This document shows, piece by piece, positions 42,384 to 51,207 of a stretch of 64,000 nt of DNA. Source of the stretch: Enhygromyxa salina (GTDB lineage Bacteria > Myxococcota_A > Polyangia > Nannocystales > Nannocystaceae); the NCBI RefSeq assembly GCF_002994635.1, contig NZ_PVNL01000138.1:124001-188000 (forward strand), read 5' to 3'. Under the pieces are notes generated by a model. The model ran no database searches. It was not told the origin of the DNA and was given only the letters and a program-made list of their open reading frames with translations. Both the position numbers and the translations under genes were made by a program. Within the stretch, counting starts at the first letter, position 1; each line of letters begins with the position of its first letter.

Positions 42384-44138
42384 ATGCGTGCATACAAGAC
42401 CATCTTTTCATCATCCATTTCTCCCACGACCGAGCAACGCCTCCAATCGCGTCTGCTCGCGCTACCGGGCTTGATCCTGGCGCTCGGCGGCTGTATCGGC
42501 GAGGAGCCGGTCAACGTCGACGCGGGCCCTGACGAAGCCGCCAACGCCGACCCTGACCAGCTCGATCCCAGCCCGCCAGGTGTGACCCTGCTGGTCCACG
42601 TCGAATACCAGACCGAGGAGAAGCTCAACTGGTTGGTCAGCGAATTCGACGCACTCGAACACGCCGACCGCAAGCAGGGCTATGTTGCGATGTTGGTCGA
42701 GCCCGCCGAGTACGAGCACCTGCTCGATGAGGGCTTCGCGGTGGAGATCCAAGAGACCCCGACCGAGCAGCTCGCCGAGGCGCTGAGCGGGTTCCGCTCG
42801 ATCTCGGGCTACGCTTGCTACCGCACGGTCGAGGAGACGGCCACCGACATGGCGACCTTGGCCTCGGATTACACCGATCTGGTCGAGCTCGTCGACATGG
42901 GTGACTCGTGGGACAAGGTCACTGGGGGCGGCCCGGCCGGCTACGATCTCGCGGGGATGGTCGTGACCAACGAGAACATCGCGGGGCCCAAGCCGCGCTT
43001 CTTCTTGATGGGATCGATCCACGCCCGCGAGTATGCGACCGCCGAGCTGGCGATTCGCTTCGCTGAAGAGATGATCACGGGCTACGGCACCGATCCAGAC
43101 GCGACCTGGCTGCTCGACAACTTCGAGCTCCACGTGCTGCCCCACACCAACCCCGACGGACGGAAGATCGCGGAGCAGGGGTATACACAGCGGAAGAATC
43201 GCAACACCAGCAGCGGCAACTGCTCGAATCCACCCACCTCGAGCAGCCAGCACGGGGTCGATCTCAACCGCAACTCCTCGTTCAAGTTCGGGGGAGCTGG
43301 GACCAGCAGCAAGGCCTGCAACCTGACCTATCGGCGGACCTCGACGTCGGAGCCCGAGACCCAGGGCCTGCAGAGCTACATGAGCTCGATCTTCGCGGAT
43401 CAGCGCGGCCCAGGCGACGCCGACGCGGCGCCGTCTGACACGACCGGCATCATGATCAGCCTGCACTCATACAGCCCATTGGTGCTGTTCCCGTGGTCCT
43501 GGAGCGCGGCGGGGGCCCCCAACCTCACGCAGCTGCGCACGCTCGCGCGCAAGTTTGGCTACCACACCGGCTATCCGGTCTGTCAGGCGCCCGTGTGCCT
43601 CTACGCGGCCAGCGGGACGACCGACGATTGGGCCTACGGCACGCTCGGGATCGCGGCCTACACCTTCGAGGTTGGCACGTCGTTCTTCCAGAGCTGCGCG
43701 AGCTTCGAGTCGACGATCGTGCCCGACAACATCGCGGCCCTGCGCGAGGCATTCAAGGCAGCGCGGCGTCCCTATCAGACCCCCGCAGGCCCTGACGCGG
43801 TGAGCGTCGCGGTCTCGAGCTCGCCGGTCACCGCGGGTGCGGTGGTCAGCTTGACCGCGACCGTCGACGACACCCGCTACGACAGCAACGGCTGGGGCAG
43901 CGAGGCCTCGCAGAACATCGCCGCGGCTCGCTACACCATCAATCAGGCGTCGTGGTCGGGCGCCACGACCACCGCGATGACGGCCAGCGACGGGGTGTTC
44001 AACGCGACCTCCGAGGGCGTGACGACCTCGATCGACACGACCGGCTGGACCGTCGGCCGGTACCTGCTGATGGTCGAGGGCCAGGACGCGGCCGGCAACT
44101 GGGGCGCACCGTCGGCGGTGTTCCTCGACATTCAGTAG
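42384..44138 (+). CDS. Secreted M14-family zinc carboxypeptidase lipoprotein
   Basis: A 584-aa exopeptidase of the carboxypeptidase T/A branch. A signal peptide ends in LALGGC. A 110-residue propeptide-like region follows. The peptidase domain has the zinc ligands H and E in SIHAREYATAE and H in ISLHSYSPL, the substrate-binding Arg in GVDLNRNSSF (NR pair), and the catalytic Glu in YTFEVGTSF. The last 110 residues are an Ig-like domain (SVAVSSSPVTAGAVVSLTATV). Unlike the cytosolic enzyme at 2996, this one is exported and probably feeds on extracellular peptides. Confidence 0.92.
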   Translation: MRAYKTIFSSSISPTTEQRLQSRLLALPGLILALGGCIGEEPVNVDAGPDEAANADPDQLDPSPPGVTLLVHVEYQTEEKLNWLVSEFDALEHADRKQGYVAMLVEPAEYEHLLDEGFAVEIQETPTEQLAEALSGFRSISGYACYRTVEETATDMATLASDYTDLVELVDMGDSWDKVTGGGPAGYDLAGMVVTNENIAGPKPRFFLMGSIHAREYATAELAIRFAEEMITGYGTDPDATWLLDNFELHVLPHTNPDGRKIAEQGYTQRKNRNTSSGNCSNPPTSSSQHGVDLNRNSSFKFGGAGTSSKACNLTYRRTSTSEPETQGLQSYMSSIFADQRGPGDADAAPSDTTGIMISLHSYSPLVLFPWSWSAAGAPNLTQLRTLARKFGYHTGYPVCQAPVCLYAASGTTDDWAYGTLGIAAYTFEVGTSFFQSCASFESTIVPDNIAALREAFKAARRPYQTPAGPDAVSVAVSSSPVTAGAVVSLTATVDDTRYDSNGWGSEASQNIAAARYTINQASWSGATTTAMTASDGVFNATSEGVTTSIDTTGWTVGRYLLMVEGQDAAGNWGAPSAVFLDIQ

Positions 44139-44231
44139 GCGCTCGCGCCTGGCGTGCGCGAGCGGGTTGGGTTGCGATCGGTGACCCAGCTCGTTCGCGC
44201 TCGCGATGCCAGGAAGTTCGAGCGCGTGGGG

Positions 44232-45083
44232 CTAGGAGGGGGTCTCGCGCAGGCGTAGCAGGCAGGCCCGGAGCGCGTCGCCGAGATCGCGGTAGGTGGG
44301 GACCCCGCCGAGATCGAGCTGCATGTCGACGAGGATCCGCGCCGTGTTCGAGCTGATCCCACAAAATACGCCCTGGGTGCCGATCAGCCGGAGCGCGCGG
44401 GTCATGCGGGCCAGGTACTGCACGGTCTCGCTGCGAAACTGTGCGCCGGTCAGATCCAACACGGCGAAGCGCGTGGCCGTGGCCGCGACTCGATCGAGCA
44501 GCTCGGCGGTCATCTCGTTCGCCCGCTCGTCGTCGACCTGACCGATGATCGGCAGGCACAAGATGCCCCTCCAGACCTGCAAGATCGGCACGCCGAGCGC
44601 CCGAATGGTCTCGGTCTGGATCTCGATCAGCTCCTCGTTGCGCAGCCGCTCGCTCTCGTGCATGCGCCGCTCGGTGATGTCGGTGTGGATCCCGGCCATG
44701 CGGATCGGCTTGCCCTCGTCGTTCCACATGCCCTGACCACGGGCCTGGATCTCTCGCCAACCGCCACCTTTGGTCCTCATCCTGAATTCGACCAGATAGG
44801 GCTGCCGACTCTCGAAGTGGCTCGCCAGCGCGGCCTCGACCCTGGGGCGGTCTTGCTCGTGAATCAGCTCGAAGAAGGCCTCGCTGTTGTGCTCGACCTC
44901 GTGATCCTCATAGCCAAGGATCGCCTTCCAACGGCTCGAGAAGAATGTCCTGTCGGTGGTGAGATCCCAGTCCCAGACGCCGTCGTTGGTGGCCTCGAGC
45001 ACCAGGTTGTTGCGGATCTCCGACTCGACGAGCGCGGCCGCGAGCCGTTGGTTCTCGGCCCGCAGCGCCTGCGCTTCGGTCAT
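44232..45083 (-). CDS. rsbR: RsbR-like stressosome protein with PAS sensor and STAS domains
   Basis: A 283-aa scaffold/sensor protein. An N-terminal coiled segment is followed by a PAS-PAC domain (about 23-140, VLEATNDGVWDWDLTTD and HTDITERRMHESE). The STAS domain (about 165-280) has the phosphorylatable Thr in VLDLTGAQF, equivalent to the RsbR Thr of Bacillus, and LIGTQGVFCGI. In Bacillus RsbR has a globin-like sensor, so the PAS input is a different signal. Overlaps rsbS by ATGA, third gene of rsbT-rsbS-rsbR. The complex holds and releases RsbT on stress. Confidence 0.87.
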   Translation of the reverse strand: MTEAQALRAENQRLAAALVESEIRNNLVLEATNDGVWDWDLTTDRTFFSSRWKAILGYEDHEVEHNSEAFFELIHEQDRPRVEAALASHFESRQPYLVEFRMRTKGGGWREIQARGQGMWNDEGKPIRMAGIHTDITERRMHESERLRNEELIEIQTETIRALGVPILQVWRGILCLPIIGQVDDERANEMTAELLDRVAATATRFAVLDLTGAQFRSETVQYLARMTRALRLIGTQGVFCGISSNTARILVDMQLDLGGVPTYRDLGDALRACLLRLRETPS

Positions 45084-45532
45084 CGCGTGGCCCCAGAATC
45101 ACCTTCGCTGGGGCCGTCGCCGAGCAGGCTTCGCATCACCAGATCATCGTCGTCGTGGCGTGACCGGCGGACTCGCGTGATGCCCATGGAGCCCAGCGCG
45201 TCCTCGAGGGTGGCCACGGTCTCGATCCCGCGCAGCTCGATCCCCATGGCCTCGAGTGTCATGGCGATCTCGGGCTTCATGCCCGAGAGCACGGTCTTCG
45301 CGCCCATCATCTTCGCGGCCAGCGAGAGCCGGGCCAGCGTCGCGCACAGGTGACTGTCGAGGGTCCACACCCCCGAGAGATCGACGAGCACACCAAAGCA
45401 CTCGTCACGCTGGATCCGCTCGAGGACCTCGGTCACCAGCTCGTCAGCGTGGGTGTCACTGACGTCGCCGTGGAGAGGAACCAACAGGCAATCCCACAGC
45501 GGGATGCACGTCACGTAGTTGATGTCGTCCAT
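45080..45532 (-). CDS. rsbS: RsbS-like stressosome STAS protein
   Basis: A 150-aa single STAS-domain protein. The phosphorylation site is S53 in VDLSGVWTLDSHL, matching the Ser59 region of Bacillus RsbS. ARLSLAAKMMGAKTVLSGM completes the fold. The last 20 residues, RRSRHDDDDLVMRSLLGDG, are an extra tail. Overlaps rsbT by 22 bp upstream and rsbR by 4 bp downstream, so the three genes are tightly coupled. RsbS would sequester RsbT in the stressosome until phosphorylated. Confidence 0.88.
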   Translation of the reverse strand: MDDINYVTCIPLWDCLLVPLHGDVSDTHADELVTEVLERIQRDECFGVLVDLSGVWTLDSHLCATLARLSLAAKMMGAKTVLSGMKPEIAMTLEAMGIELRGIETVATLEDALGSMGITRVRRSRHDDDDLVMRSLLGDGPSEGDSGATR

Positions 45533-45954
45533 GGCTTTCGCTGACTGTAGCTGAACGCGATCTTGACGATCGTACCAGCTGGACTGGTCTGGATGTCAAA
45601 GACATCGGCGAGGTCGCGCGACCCCAGCAGCCCGCGCCCCAAGCCCGTTCGGCTGCGGTACTGCCCGGCGAGGATCTCGTCGAGGTTGGAGATCCCGGGG
45701 CCGTTGTCCTCGGCGATCACCACGATCATTTCATCTGACGTGTCGACCCGGAACCGGACGCGTCCGGTCTTGGCGTAGCGTGCGATGTTGCGGGCCAGCT
45801 CGCTGACCGTGGTCACGACCTTCTGAGCTTGGTACCCGCGGATCGCGACGAGCTTGCAGGTCTCGCGTGCAACCATGCGCGCGTGATTGAGATCGGACTC
45901 GCTGGCGATCGCCACCACCAACTCGTCCTCGTCTGTGGTGGCGGCCAGGGTCAT
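45511..45954 (-). CDS. rsbT: RsbT-like serine/threonine kinase (switch protein)
   Basis: A 147-aa GHKL kinase. The N-box is ELARNIARYA, the G1 box EDNGPGI and the G2 box GLGRGLLGSRDLAD, as in RsbT and other anti-sigma-type kinases. In Bacillus RsbT phosphorylates RsbS/RsbR, is then freed, and activates the RsbU phosphatase. No RsbU gene was seen in this window, so the downstream target may be different. The ATG at 45954 is used; the longer frame to 46008 is unlikely. First gene of the operon. Confidence 0.88.
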   Translation of the reverse strand: MTLAATTDEDELVVAIASESDLNHARMVARETCKLVAIRGYQAQKVVTTVSELARNIARYAKTGRVRFRVDTSDEMIVVIAEDNGPGISNLDEILAGQYRSRTGLGRGLLGSRDLADVFDIQTSPAGTIVKIAFSYSQRKPWTTSTT

Positions 45955-46246
45955 CTCGCGAGCTGCGACAGAGTCGAGCGGTGACAGTGTAGAGCACTCG
46001 AGGGTCACCCTGCACGGACCTGATCGACGAAACCCACCAAAGTGGGCATGCGTGAATCACGCTGCCTGACACCGCGTGTTGCGGGTGCGCGTCATCGCTA
46101 CCGCTCATCGGCGGCTCGACACCCGGCTCGATCGGTCCAACATAGAGGTCGAGCGGTCACCACTGCGCGTGCGTACGACGCGAGATCTGCCCCCGCGCGG
46201 TCCTGCCACGCGGATTTCACAGCCGCGCAGCAGCCAGACCGATACG

Positions 46247-47773
46247 ATGGGCCCGATGCCGCGTCCCCACTTCCTGTTTGCCGCGACCGTGGTGGTCGCT
46301 ACGGTGCTGTCAGGTTGCGACACGCCAGGTTCGAGCACGAGCCCCGAGCACGGCGGGCAAGCGCACGCGCGCCCGCTGCCCCCGAGCACCGGCGACCCCA
46401 GCGGCAGCGTCCGGCTGCTGCTCAACAATCCCACGGGCCGCGCGACCCCAGTCGACCGCTGCGAGGTCGAGCTGTGCACCTCGTTGCTCGCGCTGATCGA
46501 GGGCGCGCAGACCAGCATCGATTTCGCGGTCTACGGGATGCGTAACCAAAGTGAGCTGCTCGCTGCGCTGAAGGCCGCGAAGGCGCGGGGGGTGCGGGTC
46601 CGGGCTGTCGTGGACCGCGACGTCGACGGTGACAACTACTACAGCAGCACCAACACCATGGCCGCGACGCTAGGGCAGGTGCGTGATGATCGTAAGGTTG
46701 ATCAAGGGCTCGAGCGCGACCAAAAAGCGAGCGACCGCGGCAACAAGTTCGACGCCGAGCCAACCTGCGGACGGCCCGACGGGTTCGCCGGCTACGTGCA
46801 GTGCCTGGCCTACGATCTCGGCGATCGCTGCCTGCTCGCAACCCACGCCAGCCGCGAGCCGTTCAGCGGCAGCGAAGACGACGGCGACACCGGTAAGGTC
46901 TTCAACAAGATCATGCACCACAAGTTCTTCGTGGTTGACGGTCGCTACCTGTGGACCGGCTCGACCAACGTCAGCGACTCGGGCACCGGGGGCTACAACG
47001 CCAACCTGATCGTGGTGCTCGACTCCCCCACCGTGTCGAGCTGGTACACGCGCGAGTTCGAGACCATGTGGACCGACGGCAAGTACCACCAGCGCAAGCC
47101 CGAGAGCGGTGAGCTGCGCACCACCGTTGGCGACGCCGAGGTCCAGGTGCTGTTCTCGCCGCAGGACAAGGCGATCTCCAACGGCGTGCGCCCGCTGCTC
47201 AAGCGGGCCAAGAGGCGGATCGACATCGCGGTGTTCTTCTTGACCAACAAGGCGATCACCAAGGATCTGCTCGACGCTCACCGCCGCGGCGTCGAGGTCC
47301 GCGTGATCCTCGACGCGACCGCGGCGACCAACGGCTACACCAAGCACGAGCTGCTGCGCGAGGCCGGGATCGCCGTCAAGGTCGACGTCTGGGGCGGCAA
47401 GATGCACATGAAGTCGGCCGCGATCGACGACGAGTACGTGATCGCCGGCTCGATGAACTGGACCTCGGCGGGCGAGTGGGACAACGACGAGAACACCCTG
47501 CTGATCAAGAGCCCCGCGCTGGCGACCCAGTACCACGAGTTCTTCGACCAGATGTGGGCCGAGATCCCCGAGCAGTGGGCGACCCGCAACCCCGATCCCG
47601 AGTCGCGCGACTCGGGGACCTCGTGCACCGACGGGTTCGACAACGACTACGACAACCTGGTCGACGCCGAAGACCCCGGCTGCAGCGCCAACCCGCCGCC
47701 GATGCTGGAGCTGCCGCCTCACTGGGTCGTCGCCAAGGACAAGATCACCTGTCAACACCCGCCGCGGGGCTGA
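46247..47773 (+). CDS. Phospholipase D-like lipoprotein
   Basis: A 508-aa lipoprotein of the PLD superfamily. The lipobox is LSGC (C24). Two HKD motifs: HHKFFVVDGRYLWTGSTN at about 225 and MHMKSAAIDDEYVIAGSMN at about 386, each with the GSxN tail, as in PLD and PLD-type nucleases. The C-terminal tail has CTDGFDNDYDNLVDAEDPGC, the Asp-rich motif common at the ends of myxobacterial surface proteins. The substrate, lipid or nucleic acid, is not clear. ATG 46256 is a close alternative start. Divergent from rsbT, sharing a 292-bp region. Confidence 0.9.
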   Translation: MGPMPRPHFLFAATVVVATVLSGCDTPGSSTSPEHGGQAHARPLPPSTGDPSGSVRLLLNNPTGRATPVDRCEVELCTSLLALIEGAQTSIDFAVYGMRNQSELLAALKAAKARGVRVRAVVDRDVDGDNYYSSTNTMAATLGQVRDDRKVDQGLERDQKASDRGNKFDAEPTCGRPDGFAGYVQCLAYDLGDRCLLATHASREPFSGSEDDGDTGKVFNKIMHHKFFVVDGRYLWTGSTNVSDSGTGGYNANLIVVLDSPTVSSWYTREFETMWTDGKYHQRKPESGELRTTVGDAEVQVLFSPQDKAISNGVRPLLKRAKRRIDIAVFFLTNKAITKDLLDAHRRGVEVRVILDATAATNGYTKHELLREAGIAVKVDVWGGKMHMKSAAIDDEYVIAGSMNWTSAGEWDNDENTLLIKSPALATQYHEFFDQMWAEIPEQWATRNPDPESRDSGTSCTDGFDNDYDNLVDAEDPGCSANPPPMLELPPHWVVAKDKITCQHPPRG

Positions 47774-47811
47774 GCTTGCGAGCACCGTTGCTGCTGGACC
47801 ATGCTCGGGCC

Positions 47812-48516
47812 GTGCGACACTCGCTTCGAGCGGCTTGGGTGTTCGCCTGGCTCGCGCTGAGCTTGGCGCGTCCCGAACTCGCGGCGGCGTCGGCTCCCGA
47901 GACGCCGGTCGAAGGGCCGAGCGCGCCCGAGCTCGCTGCGAGTGAAGCGCCTCCGACAGCGGGCCCCACCGACGCCACGCCGGAGCAGCCGCCGCGGATC
48001 TCCGGCACCTACTTTGGCATGACGATCTGGCCCGCGCTGAGCTGGGCCTACTCGCCCAACCTGGTCGTCGAGCACAGCATGGCGCTGCCGGGCGGCGGCG
48101 GGTCTCTGCGCCTGGGCCAGGCCGTGTTCCCGTGGATGACGATCGGCCTCGACGCCAGCGGCGGGTTCTACTTTGGCCAGCACACCTTCTTCATGAAGGG
48201 CGGGCTGCTGGTCGAGCTCGGCTTCTACCCGATGCCGCGCTACCCGTTCTCGTTTCGCGGCGGGTTTGGATTTGGCGCGGGGCTGATCACCGATGATCGA
48301 ACCGACGATCGCGGCGGCGTGGGCGGGCCTCTGTTCATGGGCAGCGTCCGCTATGAGTTCTTCCCGAACGCCGAGCGCACGCGACCGCGTCGACCCGGCG
48401 GCTGGGTCGTTGGCCCCGAGCTCGGCTGGCGGGGGTTCACACCCGCCGCCAAGGGTCGGCCAATGAGCAACACCTTGTTGTTGGGCATCTGGTTTGGCTA
48501 TTACTGGGGACGGTGA
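47812..48516 (+). CDS. Exported beta-barrel-like outer-membrane protein
   Basis: A 234-aa protein. GTG 47812 precedes an N-terminal signal (RHSLRAAWVFAWLALSLA), with cleavage near ELAAASA. A Pro/Ala/Ser-rich linker then leads to alternating aromatic/Gly strands (TYFGMTIWPALSWAYSPNLV, GFYFGQHTFFMKGGLLVELG, ending LLGIWFGYYWGR), the look of a small outer-membrane barrel with a C-terminal aromatic. A TTG start at 47776 is possible. Only 4 bp separate it from the DUF4003-like gene. Function unknown. Confidence 0.75.
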   Translation: MRHSLRAAWVFAWLALSLARPELAAASAPETPVEGPSAPELAASEAPPTAGPTDATPEQPPRISGTYFGMTIWPALSWAYSPNLVVEHSMALPGGGGSLRLGQAVFPWMTIGLDASGGFYFGQHTFFMKGGLLVELGFYPMPRYPFSFRGGFGFGAGLITDDRTDDRGGVGGPLFMGSVRYEFFPNAERTRPRRPGGWVVGPELGWRGFTPAAKGRPMSNTLLLGIWFGYYWGR

Positions 48517-48520
48517 GCAG

Positions 48521-49510
48521 ATGCCATTTCGTGGACATGACGGCGAGCAGACCGAGCACCTGCGCGATCCGATCGCGCGCTTCTTCGCGCTCGACGCCGC
48601 GCTCGAGCTCAGCCGCGGCTTGCTTGGGGATCGGAGCGCGCAGCGGCTCGCCGCCGCCTCGCTGGTGTTGGTCCGCGGCGAGCCCGAGCAGATCGCGACC
48701 GAGCTGCGCGAGACCGCCAAGCAATTCCAGCAGCTGATCCCGTGGCGGATCGGGTTCGCGCCGCAGCTGCATCTGATGTTCGCCGCGGCCTTGCTGCGCC
48801 ACGACGACACCCCCGAGGCGCTGGTGGAGGAGGTCGCGCGCGTGCGTCCGATCATGCGCAAGCTCGGCATGCGCTGGGCGCCGGTCTATGAATTCATTGC
48901 GATCTTGGCCATGCGCACGCTCGGCGACGGCGCGCCGATCGAGCGGGCCCAGGTCGAGCGCATGCGCGACCTCTACGAGGCCATGAAGCGGCACCACTGG
49001 GTGCTCACGGGGCCCGAGGACTTCCCGGCTTGCGCGCTGCTGACGACCCGGGCGGGGACCCCAGCGCAGCTCGCCCAGTACGCCCACGAGATCTACGAGG
49101 CGCTGCGGGCTGGCGGCCGTGGGCGCGGGGACCCGCTGCAGACCGCGAGCAACCTGCTGGCGATGTTGGCCTCGGAGCAGCTGACACCGCTCGCGCTGAG
49201 CGAGCGGTTCTTGGTGCTCGTCAGCGCGTTCGAGCAAGCTGGGCAAAAGATCTCGGCCGCCGAGTATGACGAGATCGCGCTGTTGTGCTTCTTGTCGCGT
49301 CCGGTCGCCGCGATCGTCGAGACAGTCGCCGACTACACGCAGCAGCTGGGGGCCCAGATCAGGTGGTTCGAGGGCGACCACGCGTTCGGGTTTGCGAGCA
49401 ACCTGGCGTTCGTGCGGCTGGTTGGGCGGGATCCCGTGCTCGGGCCGATCGCGGACTTCAAGGCGTTGCTCGACATGTACACGATCTTGCTGGAGAACGG
49501 CGGAGGCTAG
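48521..49510 (+). CDS. DUF4003-like protein of unknown function
   Basis: A 329-aa, largely helical soluble protein. The central VLTGPEDFPACALLTTRA and the long helical repeats (FAPQLHLMFAAALLRHDD) resemble proteins annotated as DUF4003. The assignment is from memory of that family and not tested. ATG 48521 has GGTGAG upstream; the frame to TTG 48494 overlaps the preceding gene. It is probably transcribed with the outer-membrane protein gene and converges on the helical partner gene at 49528. Confidence 0.65.
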   Translation: MPFRGHDGEQTEHLRDPIARFFALDAALELSRGLLGDRSAQRLAAASLVLVRGEPEQIATELRETAKQFQQLIPWRIGFAPQLHLMFAAALLRHDDTPEALVEEVARVRPIMRKLGMRWAPVYEFIAILAMRTLGDGAPIERAQVERMRDLYEAMKRHHWVLTGPEDFPACALLTTRAGTPAQLAQYAHEIYEALRAGGRGRGDPLQTASNLLAMLASEQLTPLALSERFLVLVSAFEQAGQKISAAEYDEIALLCFLSRPVAAIVETVADYTQQLGAQIRWFEGDHAFGFASNLAFVRLVGRDPVLGPIADFKALLDMYTILLENGGG

Positions 49511-49527
49511 AGCGCGATCAGTTTGGG

Positions 49528-51207
49528 TCACTCCGCCTCTGAGCTCCCCCGGGGGCCGAGCGCGAGTTCGAGGGCCCACCAGCCGACGCGGACGTGGGGG
49601 GGCAGATGCTCACGCGCGGCCGCCCGGGCACGGAGCTCGCCCGACTCCGCCTCCGTCAGAGTGATGACCTCGCGGTGGATCAGGTCTGCCGCAACGCACA
49701 GGGCAGCCGCGAACCGCTCGCCAAACCAGGATTGCCCGTGCTCGCCCAGCGGACATCGAGCGAGCCTGGCGAGCACATCGGCGTCTTCGAATTCGGCGTG
49801 AACGTCGACGAGCGGCCACCAGACAGCGTAGCTCCCGTTGAGCCGCTCGAGTCGCTCGAGGCCCCAGGTCAGCAGCAATTCCTGCCGCGCCGCGTCGCCG
49901 AGACCGCGCTCGAGCATCAAGTGCTTCGCCCAGGTCCGCTCCCACTCGGGATCCGGGCGTGCGCGCCGATCCTCTAGCCAATCGAGCGCACGCTCGCGCT
50001 CCGGCTGAGGCATGGCAGCCTCGAGCAGCTCGGCAGGCAGTGTTCGCAGCGTGGGCTCGAAGCGCCAGAGGTTGCGCTCGCGAACTTCCAGGGTGTCGAG
50101 CGCTTGGCGAACGAGCTGGGGTGCGATCGTGTCAGATCGAAGCTCGTGCATCAGCGCCGCCGCAGTCAGATCCATGGCGGCGTTGTGTACGTCCGCCGTC
50201 GACCAACGTACGCGAGCAGCGCCCTGCTCGAGCTGCGTGTTCGTGACTTGACCGGTGAGGCCTTCGGCCGTGTCGCACTGGTACTCGAGCATCTGGGTCC
50301 GTCGGTGCCAGGACCGCGGTGAATCGCGCTCGAAGGCGTCCTCCGTGTCGTGGATGCTTGCGAGATGTGCCCGTGCTTGCTCGATCTCGGACCGCTGGAG
50401 GTGCATCCAGGCCAAGCTAGTCGTTGCCAATCGCGCAGCTCCAGAGCGCCCGCCAGCGACCCGTGTCAGCACATCGGCGACTTCGAGGCGAGGAGACTCG
50501 ATCGCATCGACGAGAGCATGGCGAGGACAGACTGACCAGGGCACGGCCTCCGCCCGCGAGAACAAAGTAGCGACCACTACAGGCGATGGAGGCGGTGTGC
50601 TCACCTGCATCCAGCGATCGAAATCGTCGATCCACGAGCTCATCTCACCAAGGAGCGGAAGCGAGGAGCGGTCGCCCGGACTCGGGCTCTCGTCGAGCAA
50701 GACCAGCGACACCTCGACGTCTCGCAGCAGCCACAGGGGAGGCCGTTGGGGCTCGACGAGGCGGGAGAAGCGAAACCGCGCTCGGTGGATCGAGTAGAGA
50801 TCGGGCGCGACATCCCGCAGGCCCGCCATCGCGTCGCGGCGGACGAGGAGCATGAGCACATGAACGCGCGCCACGAGCTGATCGCGGCGCGCGTTGAGCT
50901 GTACTAAACAGCGAACCAGCGCCTCTGGATCGCTGCGGCTCGCCTCGACGCTGCGGATCACGGCGAGCTCCCCCGCGCAGCGCGAGAGCTGCTTGACCGG
51001 TGCCATCTCGCCTTTTGACCGGGCGTCGAGCTCGAGCAACGGCCCGCGCTCCGCAAGCAACTCGACGACGCGTTCTTCGGTTCCCGCGTCGGGCACGTCG
51101 ACGAGCAACAGCGCGAAGCCCCCCTCGAGACTCAAAGCCCGGACCAAGCGTCCCCACTCCTCGCGGTTTTGCCCGACCGCGAGCCAAGCCGCGCGGTCCT
51201 CAGCCAC
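49528..51207 (-). CDS. Helical-repeat partner of the P-loop ATPase
   Basis: A 559-aa protein starting at GTG 51207, which overlaps the ATPase stop by 8 bp. No signal or membrane segment was found. The first 230 residues may hold a degenerate nucleotide-binding fold (FALLLVDVPDAGTEERVVEL). The remainder is alpha-helical with TPR-like patterns (SLAWMHLQRSEIEQARAHLA, LMHELRSDTIAPQLVRQAL, WLEDRRARPDPEWERTWAKH). No catalytic motif is visible. It is likely a sensor or effector working with the ATPase gene before it. Confidence 0.7.
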   Translation of the reverse strand: MAEDRAAWLAVGQNREEWGRLVRALSLEGGFALLLVDVPDAGTEERVVELLAERGPLLELDARSKGEMAPVKQLSRCAGELAVIRSVEASRSDPEALVRCLVQLNARRDQLVARVHVLMLLVRRDAMAGLRDVAPDLYSIHRARFRFSRLVEPQRPPLWLLRDVEVSLVLLDESPSPGDRSSLPLLGEMSSWIDDFDRWMQVSTPPPSPVVVATLFSRAEAVPWSVCPRHALVDAIESPRLEVADVLTRVAGGRSGAARLATTSLAWMHLQRSEIEQARAHLASIHDTEDAFERDSPRSWHRRTQMLEYQCDTAEGLTGQVTNTQLEQGAARVRWSTADVHNAAMDLTAAALMHELRSDTIAPQLVRQALDTLEVRERNLWRFEPTLRTLPAELLEAAMPQPERERALDWLEDRRARPDPEWERTWAKHLMLERGLGDAARQELLLTWGLERLERLNGSYAVWWPLVDVHAEFEDADVLARLARCPLGEHGQSWFGERFAAALCVAADLIHREVITLTEAESGELRARAAAREHLPPHVRVGWWALELALGPRGSSEAE

